Shown: piece by piece, positions 28,130 to 36,563 of the stretch
Layout: every line of letters starts with the position of its first letter
How positions within the stretch are numbered: the first letter of the stretch is position 1
Assembly: GCF_023544445.1 (NCBI RefSeq)
Contig: NZ_JALPVJ010000005.1
Location: 124,001 to 188,000, forward strand
Direction of reading: 5' to 3'
Origin: Actinoplanes sp. M2I2
GTDB lineage: Bacteria > Actinomycetota > Actinomycetes > Mycobacteriales > Micromonosporaceae
DNA length: 64,000 bases
The notes under the pieces: model-generated
Told to the model about the DNA's origin: nothing
What the model saw: only the letters and a program-made list of their open reading frames with translations
The model's database searches: none
Made by a program: the position numbers and the translations under genes

Positions 28130-28846
28130 ATGGGCACGGCCCGGAAGTTCAACAAGATCCTGCATGCCGAGCTCGATGTGAACGCGGCGTGGATGCCGGT
28201 GACGAACACGTTCGCGCTGGGCGACTACGGCGTGATCAGCGACGGCGTCTTCGTCAAGATGGGCAACATCGCCGAGTACGGGATCGACTTCACCGCCGCC
28301 TCCGGACCGCCGGCCAAGCTGCGCTTCCGCTCCGACGGCACCCGGGTCACCAAGTTCCTCGTGGACGCCGAGGTGCCGAGCATCCCGCAGATCAACGCCG
28401 AGGCCTCGATCCGGATCGAGTTCTCCCGCGCCGACTCGTTCTACATCGACGCGCCCGTCCTCACCGTCGACACCATCGAGGACGTCGCCAAGGTCGGCCG
28501 GGCGCTGCGCGAGACCGAGGGCTGGCGCCGCCGCTACCGGGTCGTCTGGTCCACGTACTCGGGTCAGGGCAGCACGATCATCTCCTCGCGCACGGCCGAC
28601 TCGACCTTCGAGATCCACGCCAAGGCCGATGTCCTGCACCTGCTCGAGCTGGGTCAGGCCCAGGCCGGCATCACGCTCTCGGGCGACCGGGCCGCCGGGC
28701 TCGAGGTCGTCGCGGCGTCCGGCGTGATCGGTCTGCGGCTCTTCAAGCTGCGGCTGCTGACCGGTTCGACACAGGTCCTCCGGGCTCCGGACGACCCCGA
28801 TCTCGTCGAGTACGAAACCGCCGAGGAGCCGGAGGACGACGTCTGA
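28130..28846 (+). CDS. Candidate bacterial gasdermin-like pore-forming protein
   Basis: A 238-residue, cysteine-free, beta-rich protein. Its order of elements follows the gasdermin N-terminal domain as I recall it: an opening helix ending in ELD then PVT (residues 14-25), long amphipathic strands with VDAEVPSIPQINAEASIRIE (78-97), a helix VDTIEDVAKVGRALRE (113-128), strands YRVVWSTYSGQ, and a last strand SGVIGLRLFKLRLL (197-210). An 18-residue tail (221-238) has ten acidic residues and could be the inhibitory C-terminal peptide. ATG 28130 has GGGAG seven bases upstream. The stop is one base before the CHAT protease. The fold is an inference; bacterial gasdermins usually carry an N-terminal cysteine, absent here. 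Confidence 0.6.
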   Translation: MGTARKFNKILHAELDVNAAWMPVTNTFALGDYGVISDGVFVKMGNIAEYGIDFTAASGPPAKLRFRSDGTRVTKFLVDAEVPSIPQINAEASIRIEFSRADSFYIDAPVLTVDTIEDVAKVGRALRETEGWRRRYRVVWSTYSGQGSTIISSRTADSTFEIHAKADVLHLLELGQAQAGITLSGDRAAGLEVVAASGVIGLRLFKLRLLTGSTQVLRAPDDPDLVEYETAEEPEDDV

Positions 28847-28847
28847 G

Positions 28848-30728
28848 ATGCGTTCCGAGCTGATCGAGTTCTTCCGCTTCGGACGCAACGACACCGGCAT
28901 GCTGCGCACCGACGACCGATACCTGCAGGCGCGCGGCAACGAGCCGGTGCGCGAAGTCCACATCCCCATCGACCATGGCGACTTCCTTGCCAAGATCGAC
29001 AACCTCCGGTACGCCGTGGAACACGACAGCGACCGTCGCCAGGAGTCGCTGGACGAGCTCGCCGCCCTGGTGAGCGAGGTGCTCGGCCCGTGCGCCGAGC
29101 GGGGCGAGCCGGTCCAGATCGATCTGGTCACCAACGCGGCCGAGCTCAGCGCCCTGCCGTTCGAGCTGGCCGAGGGGCCCGGCCGCCGGCCGATCTTCGC
29201 GGTGTCCGAACCGCCGGTCGTGCTCACCCGCCGGGTACGCCTCGGGGCGTCCGGCCCGCGCCGGCTGTGGTGGTCGCATCCCCGGGTGCTGTTCGCGGCG
29301 GCCTCGCCCGCCGGCGCCGGCGACCCCGTGCCGCTGGTCGCCCACCGGAAGGCGTTGCGCGAAGCGCTCAACCCGTGGAGCGAGCCGTTGCCGGTACCGG
29401 GCATGGCCGACCCTCCGCGCGACGTCGACCGCATGCTCACCGTGATCGAGCGGGCCGGGCTCTCCACGATCCGGGAGGCGGCGCTGGCCGCGGTCCGGGA
29501 GGGCCGGCCCTACACCCACCTGCACGTCCTGGCGCACGGCTGCGAGGTCGGCACCCGGCACAAGCCCGCCTTCGGGGTCGCGCTCTTCGACGACGACGGC
29601 AAGTCCGTCGCCCGGGTCACTCCCGGGCAGTTGCGGGAGGCGCTCCGGCCGATCGAGCCCGGCTTCGTCGTCGTGACCCTCGCGGTCTGCGACGGCGGCA
29701 ACGAGCAGAACAGCGTCTCCGGCGGCGGCAGCATCGCGCACGAGCTGCACGGCGCCGGCGTCCCGGTGGTGGTCGCCTCCCAGTTCCCGCTCACCTTCGC
29801 GGGATCCCGGATCTTCACGGAGTCGTTCTATCGCCGGCTGCTGGCCGGCCGGGACGTGCGGCTCGCCCTGCACGACGCCCGCAGCCGGCTGCATCAGGAG
29901 GGCGCCGAGACCGCCCACGACTGGGCCAGCATGGTGGGCTACGTCCAGCTTCCCGAGGATTACCAGGACCGGCTGTACGAGGTGGCGATGAAGGCCGAGT
30001 GGGCCTCGCTGCACACCGCTCAGCGCTGGTCCGACCGGCTGGTCCACGAGGGCATCACCGACCCGAAGGCGTACGACACGGTGGCCGACCTGCTCGGGCA
30101 GCGCATCGAGTCGCTGACCGGCTACGTCGAGGGCGAGGTGGCGGAGCCCGCTGTCGCCGCCCGGCTCGAGAATCTCGGCCTGCTCGGGAGCGCCCAGAAG
30201 CGGCTGGCCGAGCTGGCGTTCCGCCGGGCGCGGCTGGCCGGCAGCGATCGTGACGCCTGGCTGGCCACCGCGAGGGAGGAGCTGGAAAGGGCTCGCCACT
30301 GGTACCAGCAGGGCTTCACCGAGAACCTGTCGCACCACTGGCACGGCGTGCAGGCGCTCTCCCTCGAGGCCGCGCTCACCGGCCGGATCGCCCGCGTCGG
30401 CCAGTGGTACGCCGCCCGCGAGGCCGCCGAGCTCGACGACGACCTGTGGCGCGCCGCCTCGCTGGCCGAGGTGCTGCTGCTCAGCCCCATGGCCGGGCAG
30501 CAGCGCACGGTGGCCGGGGCCGAGGAACAGCTCGCCGAGCTGGTCCGGCGGGTGCGGGCGCAGACGCCGGAGGCCCCGTTCCCGATCGACTCGACGATCC
30601 GGCAGCTGGAACGCTACGCCGGGTGGTGGACCACCGGGCACGGCTACTTCCCGGGCGCCGCCGGGGATCTGGCCGAGGACGCCGGACAGCTGCTCCGCCG
30701 GCTCCGCGAGCTCGCCGCCGATCACTAG
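28848..30728 (+). CDS. CHAT domain (caspase-like) protease
   Basis: A 626-residue protein with a CHAT peptidase domain at about residues 90-365. The catalytic dyad is visible as His230 (LHVLAHGCE) and Cys281 (TLAVCDGG), followed by the SGGGSIAHELHGAGVPVVVAS segment typical of CHAT. The first 85 residues are a separate small domain. Residues 370-626 are alpha-helical and TPR-like and could sense a partner. No signal peptide or membrane segment is seen. The gene starts one base after the gasdermin-like gene, so protease and presumed substrate are made together. Confidence 0.88.
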   Translation: MRSELIEFFRFGRNDTGMLRTDDRYLQARGNEPVREVHIPIDHGDFLAKIDNLRYAVEHDSDRRQESLDELAALVSEVLGPCAERGEPVQIDLVTNAAELSALPFELAEGPGRRPIFAVSEPPVVLTRRVRLGASGPRRLWWSHPRVLFAAASPAGAGDPVPLVAHRKALREALNPWSEPLPVPGMADPPRDVDRMLTVIERAGLSTIREAALAAVREGRPYTHLHVLAHGCEVGTRHKPAFGVALFDDDGKSVARVTPGQLREALRPIEPGFVVVTLAVCDGGNEQNSVSGGGSIAHELHGAGVPVVVASQFPLTFAGSRIFTESFYRRLLAGRDVRLALHDARSRLHQEGAETAHDWASMVGYVQLPEDYQDRLYEVAMKAEWASLHTAQRWSDRLVHEGITDPKAYDTVADLLGQRIESLTGYVEGEVAEPAVAARLENLGLLGSAQKRLAELAFRRARLAGSDRDAWLATAREELERARHWYQQGFTENLSHHWHGVQALSLEAALTGRIARVGQWYAAREAAELDDDLWRAASLAEVLLLSPMAGQQRTVAGAEEQLAELVRRVRAQTPEAPFPIDSTIRQLERYAGWWTTGHGYFPGAAGDLAEDAGQLLRRLRELAADH

Positions 30729-30837
30729 CGCGTCCCTGCCACCCCCCACGAATGCGGAAAGAGCTCACTTTTCGGGCAGACCGCGGGGTACGGTCGGAGA
30801 AACCGGGCCGGCGGGCGAGGCAGGCGGTGAGACGACG

Positions 30838-31641
30838 ATGAGCACGGGACAGGGCTCCACCAACTGGCCCGCCGAAGCCGAGGTCCGCAGCCTCCACGAG
30901 GAGCTGGAGGAGCGGGTCCGCGATCTCGACGCGTTCGCGTACTCGGTCTCGCACGATCTGCGCGCACCCCTGCGCAGCCTCGAGGGGTTCAGCCAGATCC
31001 TGCTCGAGGAACACGCCGCGGGCCTCGACGACGAGGCCAAGCGCTATCTCGAACGTATCCGGGCCAACGTCGAACGGATGACCGAGATGATGGACGCCCT
31101 GCTCGATCTGTCCCGGGCGGCCCGGTCCCCGCTGCGCCGCGAGCACACGGATCTGAGCGCTCTCGCCCGCGAGGTCGCCGACGAGCTCGCCGCCGCGGAA
31201 CCCGGCCGCTCGGTCCGGTTCGACATCGCCGACGGCCTGACCGCGCCGGGTGACCCCCATCTGATCAGGCTGGTGCTGCAGAACCTGCTGGGCAACGCGT
31301 TCAAGTTCACGGCCAAGCAGTCCGACGCGGTGATCGGGATACGCGGCGAGCGACAGGACGGCGTGGACGTGTTCGAAGTGCGCGACAACGGCGCCGGCTT
31401 CGAGGCGCGGCACGCGAACCGCATGTTCGATCCGTTCCAGCGGTTGCACTCGGCCGGCGAGTTCGAGGGCACCGGTGTGGGCCTGGCCATCGTCCGGCGC
31501 ATCGTCGCCCGGCACGGCGGCCAGATCAGCGCCACCGGCCGACCGGAGGCGGGCGCCGTGGTCCGGTTCAGCCTGGCCCCGGGCGGCGCCGGCTGGGCGG
31601 CCTCCGGCTCCTCCGGCGAGCGCGGCAGCGTCGTACGATGA
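30838..31641 (+). CDS. Soluble sensor histidine kinase
   Basis: A 267-residue kinase without membrane segments. A short N-terminal coiled coil leads to HisKA with phospho-accepting His39 (FAYSVSHDLRAPLRSLEGF), then HATPase_c with N-box NLLGNAFKFT, G1 DNGAGF and G2 GTGVGLAI. This type resembles the kinase core of Cph1-like phytochromes with the sensor domain missing, so the input must come from a partner. The end overlaps the next gene by four bases (ATGA). Longer frames from 30250 are the same frame read inside the CHAT gene. Confidence 0.88.
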   Translation: MSTGQGSTNWPAEAEVRSLHEELEERVRDLDAFAYSVSHDLRAPLRSLEGFSQILLEEHAAGLDDEAKRYLERIRANVERMTEMMDALLDLSRAARSPLRREHTDLSALAREVADELAAAEPGRSVRFDIADGLTAPGDPHLIRLVLQNLLGNAFKFTAKQSDAVIGIRGERQDGVDVFEVRDNGAGFEARHANRMFDPFQRLHSAGEFEGTGVGLAIVRRIVARHGGQISATGRPEAGAVVRFSLAPGGAGWAASGSSGERGSVVR

Positions 31642-33134
31642 CGTCCGACGAGGTCCGGGTGCTGGTCGTCGACGACAACGACGACGACGCCGTGCTGATC
31701 GGTCATTCGCTGGCCCGCGCCGGTCTGCCGGTGCGGTTGACGCGGGCCGAGACCACCGAGCAGGTGACGGCCTCGCTCGCCCAGCACCGGGTCGACGTGG
31801 TGATCTGCGATTACAACCTTCCCGGCGTACGGGCTGTCGACGTGCTGGCCCAGGTCCGCGAGCACGACGCCGATCTGCCGTTCGTGCTCGTCTCCGGGCA
31901 GGTCGGCGAGGAGACGGCGGCCGACCTGATGCGGGCGGGCGCTCGCGACTTCGTCCTCAAGGACCGGCTGACCCGGCTCGCCCCCGCGGTGCAGAGAGAG
32001 CTGCACGAGTCGGCCGAACGCCGCCGCCACCGCCGCATCGAAGAGCAGCTGCGCCAGGCCGAACGGCTCGACTCGCTGGGACAACTCGCCGGCGGCATCG
32101 CTCACGACTTCAACAACATCCTGGCGGTGATCGCCGGTTACGCCACGATGCTCACCGAGGAGCTCGGTCCCGGCCACGCCTCGCACGCCGACGCGCTGGC
32201 CATCGAGCAGGCGGCGGCCCGGGGCAGCGGCCTGACCCGGCAGCTGCTCATCTTCAGCGGCCTCGAGCCGTCCCGCCCCGAACTGCTCGACCTGAACGTG
32301 GTGGCCACCGACATGCAACGGGTGCTGAACCGCACGCTCGGCGAGGACATCGAGCTCACCACCATGCTGTCGCTCAACCTGCCACGCATCACGATCGACC
32401 GGAGCAAGCTGGAACAGGTCATCATGAACGCGGCGCTGAACGCCCGCGCCGCGATGCCGTCCGGGGGCCGTCTGACCCTGTCGACCGAGCTGATCCGCGA
32501 GACCGGCCAGGTGTGCCTGTCCATCGTGGATAACGGTTGCGGCATGCCGCCCGAGGTGGCCGCGCGGGCCTTCGAGCCGTTCTTCACCACCAAGGGCCGC
32601 GGCCGGGGCACGGGGCTGGGCCTGGCGACGGCGTACGGAGTGGTGAGTGACGCCGGCGGCTCCATCACGCTCGACTCCCGTCCGGACGAGGGCACGACGC
32701 TGCGCATCTGCCTGCCGCCGGCCGAGATCGCCGCGCCCGCCTCGACGCTGGTGAAGCGGCCGGCGGCCCCCTCGGGCCGGGTCCTGGTCGTGGAGGACGA
32801 GGACGGGGTCCGCGACATCGTCTGCCGCATCCTGCGCCGGGCCGGCTACGAGGTGCACGCCGCGGCCGATCCGGCCGAGGCGCTGCGCCTGGTCCGCGAG
32901 GACCACCTGCACATGGACGTGCTGGTCACCGACGTCATCATGCCCGGCATGTCCGGCACCCAGCTGGCCGCCGAGCTGCGCCGGGCCCGGCCGGCCCTGC
33001 CGGTGCTGTTCATGTCCGGCTACACGAGCGGCTCGGCTCCCGGCGGCGAGGAACTGCCGGCCGACGCTCCCCTGCTGCACAAGCCGTTCCAGGCCGAGAA
33101 CCTGCTCAACGCCCTGCACGCCGTCCTGGCCTGA
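31638..33134 (+). CDS. REC - histidine kinase - REC hybrid
   Basis: A 498-residue hybrid. The N-terminal receiver has Asp58 (VVICDYNLPG), followed by a coiled linker, a HisKA domain with His156 (LAGGIAHDFNNIL), HATPase_c (DNGCGMPP, GRGTGLGLAT), and a C-terminal receiver (VLVVEDEDGV; acceptor Asp at about residue 432 in VTDVIMPGMSG). The IAHDFNNIL form is typical of NtrB-like hybrid kinases. It probably works in a phosphorelay with the kinase encoded just upstream. No DNA-binding output domain is present. Confidence 0.9.
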   Translation: MTSDEVRVLVVDDNDDDAVLIGHSLARAGLPVRLTRAETTEQVTASLAQHRVDVVICDYNLPGVRAVDVLAQVREHDADLPFVLVSGQVGEETAADLMRAGARDFVLKDRLTRLAPAVQRELHESAERRRHRRIEEQLRQAERLDSLGQLAGGIAHDFNNILAVIAGYATMLTEELGPGHASHADALAIEQAAARGSGLTRQLLIFSGLEPSRPELLDLNVVATDMQRVLNRTLGEDIELTTMLSLNLPRITIDRSKLEQVIMNAALNARAAMPSGGRLTLSTELIRETGQVCLSIVDNGCGMPPEVAARAFEPFFTTKGRGRGTGLGLATAYGVVSDAGGSITLDSRPDEGTTLRICLPPAEIAAPASTLVKRPAAPSGRVLVVEDEDGVRDIVCRILRRAGYEVHAAADPAEALRLVREDHLHMDVLVTDVIMPGMSGTQLAAELRRARPALPVLFMSGYTSGSAPGGEELPADAPLLHKPFQAENLLNALHAVLA

Positions 33135-33237
33135 CCGCACGCCGACCTGTCCCGGTCCGTCCCGACGGCTGGGCGGTTGCTCCTGTGCCGGAACCGGTCA
33201 TGCGCCGGTCGCATGCCGGCCATCTGGCGCACCTAGC

Positions 33238-33837
33238 GTGACCGGCGTGAGGCCGGCCGAGTATCTGCTGCTCTTCTTCGGACTCGTCGGGGTCCTCATC
33301 GCGATCGACGTGCCGGGCGGACCGATCCCGGTGCTGCTGGTCGCGGGCGCGTTGATCGTCGTCTACCTGCGACGGCAGCGCGTCAGCCTCACCGGGAGCC
33401 TCGACCTCAGGGGCGTGGTCGGGCTGTGGGCACTCGTCTCCGTGCTGACGGTCGCCGCGATGGCCGTCTTCGACCGCGACAACCTTTTCGTGCTGCCGCG
33501 CGAGAACCCCGGGCTCTGGCTGCTGATCATCGTGTTCTACCCGTTGGTCTCGGTCTATCCGCAGGAGCTGATCTATCGGGCCTTCCTGCTGCACCGGTAC
33601 GAGCCGGTGTTCGGCACCGGGAAGCGGGCGGCCGCCGCCAGCGCCGTGGCCTTCGGCTTCGCGCACCTGCTCTTCGGCAACGTGATCGCGGTCGTCGCCA
33701 CCGTCGCGGGCGGCTGGCTCTTCGCGCGCCGCTATCAGAAGACCGGCTCCCTGCTCGTCGTGTCGATCGAGCACGCGCTCTACGGCATCACCATCTTCAC
33801 CGTGGGCCTGGGCCAGTACTTCTATCACGGCGCCTGA
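33238..33837 (+). CDS. CPBP family intramembrane metalloprotease-like protein
   Basis: A 199-residue membrane protein with six hydrophobic segments. Motif 1 is QELIYR (the usual first Glu of EExxxR is Gln), motif 2 is FGFAHLLFGN and motif 3 is SIEHALYG. These match the CPBP (Abi/Rce1-like) family. The Gln in motif 1 may alter activity. The start is GTG 33238. Members can process peptides, act in bacteriocin immunity, or be inactive; no role is clear here. Confidence 0.82.
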   Translation: MTGVRPAEYLLLFFGLVGVLIAIDVPGGPIPVLLVAGALIVVYLRRQRVSLTGSLDLRGVVGLWALVSVLTVAAMAVFDRDNLFVLPRENPGLWLLIIVFYPLVSVYPQELIYRAFLLHRYEPVFGTGKRAAAASAVAFGFAHLLFGNVIAVVATVAGGWLFARRYQKTGSLLVVSIEHALYGITIFTVGLGQYFYHGA

Positions 33838-33889
33838 AAGGCTCCACCGGCCGGCTTCAGGTGAACGCCGTCACATCCCTCTTCTTTAG

Positions 33890-33908
33890 CGACACTGTGT
33901 CGTAATCT
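33890..33908 (+). promoter_or_regulatory. Operator palindrome and -10 element of the SDR/TetR operon
   Basis: CGACACTGTGTCG (33890-33902) is a perfect palindrome with one central base. TAATCT (33903-33908), a good -10 element, follows immediately, so a bound repressor would block the polymerase. The TetR-type regulator encoded downstream is the natural candidate. An AAGGAG ribosome site follows about 10 bases before GTG 33945. Confidence 0.6.
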
Positions 33909-33944
33909 TAGTGACAGGTCGTCGCAAAAAAAGGAGCGTGGGTC

Positions 33945-34808
33945 GTGCCGGAACCAACCGCAAAGCTCGTCGTCGTCACCGGGGCCTCGACGGGTCTGGG
34001 CGCCTCGACCGCCCGGGAACTGGCCCGCCGGGGATTTCACGTCCTGGCCGGGGTACGCCGCGCCCGCGACGCCGACGCGCTGCGCTCGACCGGCATCGAG
34101 CCGGTCATCCTCGACATCACCCAGGCGGAGCACGTGGCCGCCCTGGCCTCGCGGGTCGCCGACGATCCGAGGGCGCTGCACGCGGTCGTCAACAACGCCG
34201 GCATCCAGGTGAACGGTCCGGTCGAAGCATTGCCCCTGGAGCAGTGGCGGCGGGTGTTCGAAGTCAACCTGTTCGGCCACGTCGCCGTCACCCAGGCACT
34301 CCTCCCCGCGCTGCTGCGCGGCCGGGGTCGCGTGGTCAACATCAGCTCCATCGGCGGCCGGACCGCCATGCCGACCTACGGCGCGTACGCCGGCGCCAAG
34401 TTCGCGCTGGAAGCCGTCAGCGACTCGCTCCGTCGCGAGGTGGAGCCGCTGGGCGTCCGGGTGGTCGTGGTCGAGCCCGGTGGTGTCCGCACCGAGATGG
34501 CCACCCGTGGAGTGGCGACGGCCAACCACCTGGCCGCCGGGATGACCCCGGAACAGGACGAGCGCTACGGCGGACTGGTTCAGGCGATCAACTCGCTGAT
34601 GACCTCGGGCACCGCCTCGGGGCTGACCGCCGACGCCGCCGCCCGGGTCGTCGCCCGGGCCGTGACGACCCGGCGGCCGCGCACCCGCTACACCGCCGGC
34701 CGCGACGCCGCCCTGATCATCGGCCTGGCCCGGGTGCTGCCGGACCGTACGCTCGACCGGGTCTTCGCCACCACCCTGCGCCGTCACTACCCGGCCGCCA
34801 CCGCCTGA
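33945..34808 (+). CDS. Short-chain dehydrogenase/reductase
   Basis: A 287-residue classical SDR. The cofactor loop is TGASTGLG (residues 12-19), the NNAG motif follows at about 83, and the catalytic residues are Ser134/Ser135, Tyr148 and Lys152 (YAGAK). An Arg-rich loop after strand 2 (GVRRARD) favours NADPH. The start is GTG 33945 behind AAGGAG. The substrate is unknown. It is followed by a TetR gene, and the operator in front suggests joint autorepression. Confidence 0.9.
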   Translation: MPEPTAKLVVVTGASTGLGASTARELARRGFHVLAGVRRARDADALRSTGIEPVILDITQAEHVAALASRVADDPRALHAVVNNAGIQVNGPVEALPLEQWRRVFEVNLFGHVAVTQALLPALLRGRGRVVNISSIGGRTAMPTYGAYAGAKFALEAVSDSLRREVEPLGVRVVVVEPGGVRTEMATRGVATANHLAAGMTPEQDERYGGLVQAINSLMTSGTASGLTADAAARVVARAVTTRRPRTRYTAGRDAALIIGLARVLPDRTLDRVFATTLRRHYPAATA

Positions 34809-34856
34809 CGGCGGACCCGCCCCTGGTGCCCGTTCGTGGTGGGAGAGGATGACCGG

Positions 34857-35531
34857 ATGCCGCGGATCCGGGGAGCCAGCATCGAGGAACACCACGAGCT
34901 GGTGTGGGACGGCCTGGCCGAAGCCATGCGGGAACTGCTGCTCGAACGGGACTACGACACCATCACCATGGGCCACATCGCGGCCCGGACCGGGCTGGCC
35001 CGCAACACGCTGTACAACTACGCCCGCGACAAGAGCGCGCTGGTCCGGGCGCTGACCCAGCGGGCGAGCCGGCCCGCGGTCGAGCGGGTGGCCGCGATCG
35101 CCGAACGGTCCGCCGACCCGGCGGCCGACCGGCTGCGACAGATCATCGGGGCGGTCCTCGAGGCCTCCACCGACCCGGCCCTGCAGCCGATGTTCCGGCC
35201 CGGCTCCGGGCCCCTGGTCGACGAGGTGCCGAAGGGGCCGGACAGCCCGTTCCACGCGATCGTGGTCGAGGTGGAGAACGTCGTCCGTGACGGCATCGCC
35301 CGGGGCGAGTTCCGCGACGTCGGCGACGTGGGCCTCGCCGTGGAGCTGCTGTCGGGCGCCATGCGCGCGGGCGCCGAACGCATCGGGCGCGACCCGGCCG
35401 CCTTCGAACCGACGGTGCGCGCGGCGCGGGATCTCGTGCTGGCGTCCCTGCTTCCCGCCGGCACCCTCGCGGCCGGCGGGAAGGCCGCCGGAAACGACGA
35501 GGGCCCGGTCAGCACGACCGAGCCCTCGTGA
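34857..35531 (+). CDS. TetR family transcriptional regulator
   Basis: A 224-residue TetR-type repressor. The N-terminal helix-turn-helix is clear (YDTITMGHIAARTGLARNTL, then YNYARDKSALVRA), followed by an all-helical ligand-binding domain. ATG 34857 is preceded by GGGAGAGG at eight bases; a GTG 21 bases upstream is less likely. It lies 48 bases after the SDR gene and probably represses the operon through the palindrome at 33890-33902. The inducing ligand may be an SDR substrate. Confidence 0.87.
   Translation: MPRIRGASIEEHHELVWDGLAEAMRELLLERDYDTITMGHIAARTGLARNTLYNYARDKSALVRALTQRASRPAVERVAAIAERSADPAADRLRQIIGAVLEASTDPALQPMFRPGSGPLVDEVPKGPDSPFHAIVVEVENVVRDGIARGEFRDVGDVGLAVELLSGAMRAGAERIGRDPAAFEPTVRAARDLVLASLLPAGTLAAGGKAAGNDEGPVSTTEPS
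35498..35528 (+). terminator. Hairpin overlapping the end of the TetR gene
   Basis: Arms at 35498-35510 and 35516-35528 pair over 13 positions with one mismatch and a five-base loop. The stem lies within the last codons of the TetR gene, directly before tRNA-His on the other strand. Confidence 0.55.
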
Positions 35532-35538
35532 CACTGCT

Positions 35539-35614
35539 TGGGGTGACCGACGGGACTTGAACCCGCGACCCCCTGGACCACAACCAGGTGCTCTACCAAC
35601 TGAGCTACGACCAC
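35539..35614 (-). tRNA. tRNA-His (GTG anticodon)
   Basis: A minus-strand cloverleaf: acceptor stem GTGGTCG with CGGTCAC, D-arm GCTCAGTTGGTAGAGC, anticodon loop TTGTGGT giving anticodon GTG, and T-arm GCGGGTTCAAGTCCCGT. The base before position 1 is G, opposite discriminator C, which is the histidine-tRNA identity pair. CCA is encoded at 35539-35541. No integrase or duplicated 3' end is seen nearby. Confidence 0.96.
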
Positions 35615-35720
35615 CAAGCTCACGAGGACGCATCCCCGTGGTGCCGGACAAGCATAGCCGAATGCCGAGGGTGCCCGTCGAGCGGGTTACCGGGCACGGT
35701 CGGGTGACGAGCCTGTCGCC

Positions 35721-36311
35721 TTACAGCTCCGCGGCGATCGCCTTGGCCGACTCGATGTCCGGGCCGGGCAGGGGGACGAAGATCGCACGGCGGTAGTACT
35801 CGAGCTCCCGGATGCTCTCGCGGATGTCGGCGAGCGCCCGGTGGGCGAGCCCCTTGGCCGGCTGGCCGAAATACACCCGCGGATACCAGCGGCGGCACAG
35901 CTCCTTGATCGAGGAGACGTCGATCATGCGGTAGTGCAGGAACGAGTCGAGCGCCGGCATGTCGCGGGCGAGGAAACCACGGTCGGTGGCGATCGAGTTC
36001 CCGCAGAGCGGGGCGGTGCGCGGGTTGGGGACGAACTGCTGGACATACGCCAGCACGGCCTCCTCGGCCTCGGCCATGGTCACAGCCGAGCGGCGCACCT
36101 CGTCGGTCAGCCCCGACTTGGCGTGCATGTCACGAACCACCGGCGGCATCGCGTCGAGCGCCGCGTCGTCGGCGTGGATGACCAGGTCGATGCCCTCACC
36201 CAGAACGTTGAGATCGGCGTCGGTGACGAGCGCGGCGACCTCGATGAGCTTGTCCTTGCCCAGGTCGAGGCCCGTCATCTCACAGTCGATCCACACCAAA
36301 TGATCAGCCAC
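35721..36311 (-). CDS. orn: Oligoribonuclease
   Basis: A 196-residue DEDDh 3'-5' exoribonuclease that degrades two- to five-nucleotide RNAs, including pGpG. ExoI is [10 protein letters not shown], ExoII is the [11 protein letters not shown] segment and ExoIII is [11 protein letters not shown]. The length fits the family. GTG 36311 begins right before the core, with GTG 36317 an alternative. In actinomycetes the gene commonly lies near tRNA-His, as here. Confidence 0.94.
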   Translation of the reverse strand: MADHLVWIDCEMTGLDLGKDKLIEVAALVTDADLNVLGEGIDLVIHADDAALDAMPPVVRDMHAKSGLTDEVRRSAVTMAEAEEAVLAYVQQFVPNPRTAPLCGNSIATDRGFLARDMPALDSFLHYRMIDVSSIKELCRRWYPRVYFGQPAKGLAHRALADIRESIRELEYYRRAIFVPLPGPDIESAKAIAAEL

Positions 36312-36452
36312 CCGCACAGCGTACGCCGCCCGCCCGGGACCGGTGTCTCGTCTATGCCCACCACCCTTCCGGGCCGGACCAGGCAACCACGTGCTTTGTC
36401 CGCTTTCGGGCGATGACTTCGCAACAATGCCGACGACGGGCTAAACTGGTCT

Positions 36453-36532
36453 TAACGGACGAAGCCCCCCTTCGGTTACTCCGTTCCCCCGGGTAAAGGG
36501 CCCTCCGCGTCGGCAGCGCGGAGGGCCCTTTC
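36453..36532 (+). ncRNA. 6C small RNA
   Basis: The first part folds into a stem AACGGA/TCCGTT (36453-36458 with 36479-36484) enclosing CGAAG-CCCCC-CTTCG; C-rich loops define the 6C family of actinobacterial small RNAs. A second C-run (TTCCCCCGGG) follows, then the strong terminator at 36495-36531. TAAACT at 36442-36447 could be the -10 element, placing the start at about 36453. 6C RNAs are implicated in growth and stress control in mycobacteria. The family call is from memory of the motif. Confidence 0.75.
36495..36531 (+). terminator. 15-bp perfect terminator of the 6C RNA
   Basis: Arms at 36495-36509 and 36517-36531 are perfectly complementary over 15 bp with a seven-base loop. The 3' arm ends in CCCTTT, giving a short T-run for the plus strand. 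It is flanked by A-runs on the other side, so it may also stop minus-strand transcripts. Confidence 0.85.
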
Positions 36533-36563
36533 GGTTGTGCGGCCCGTCGCGGGCAAAGAGAAA

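Noticed and set aside
35539..35614. tRNA-His as an attachment site of an integrated element
   Set aside because: No integrase or duplicated 3' tRNA segment was found in the surrounding sequence.
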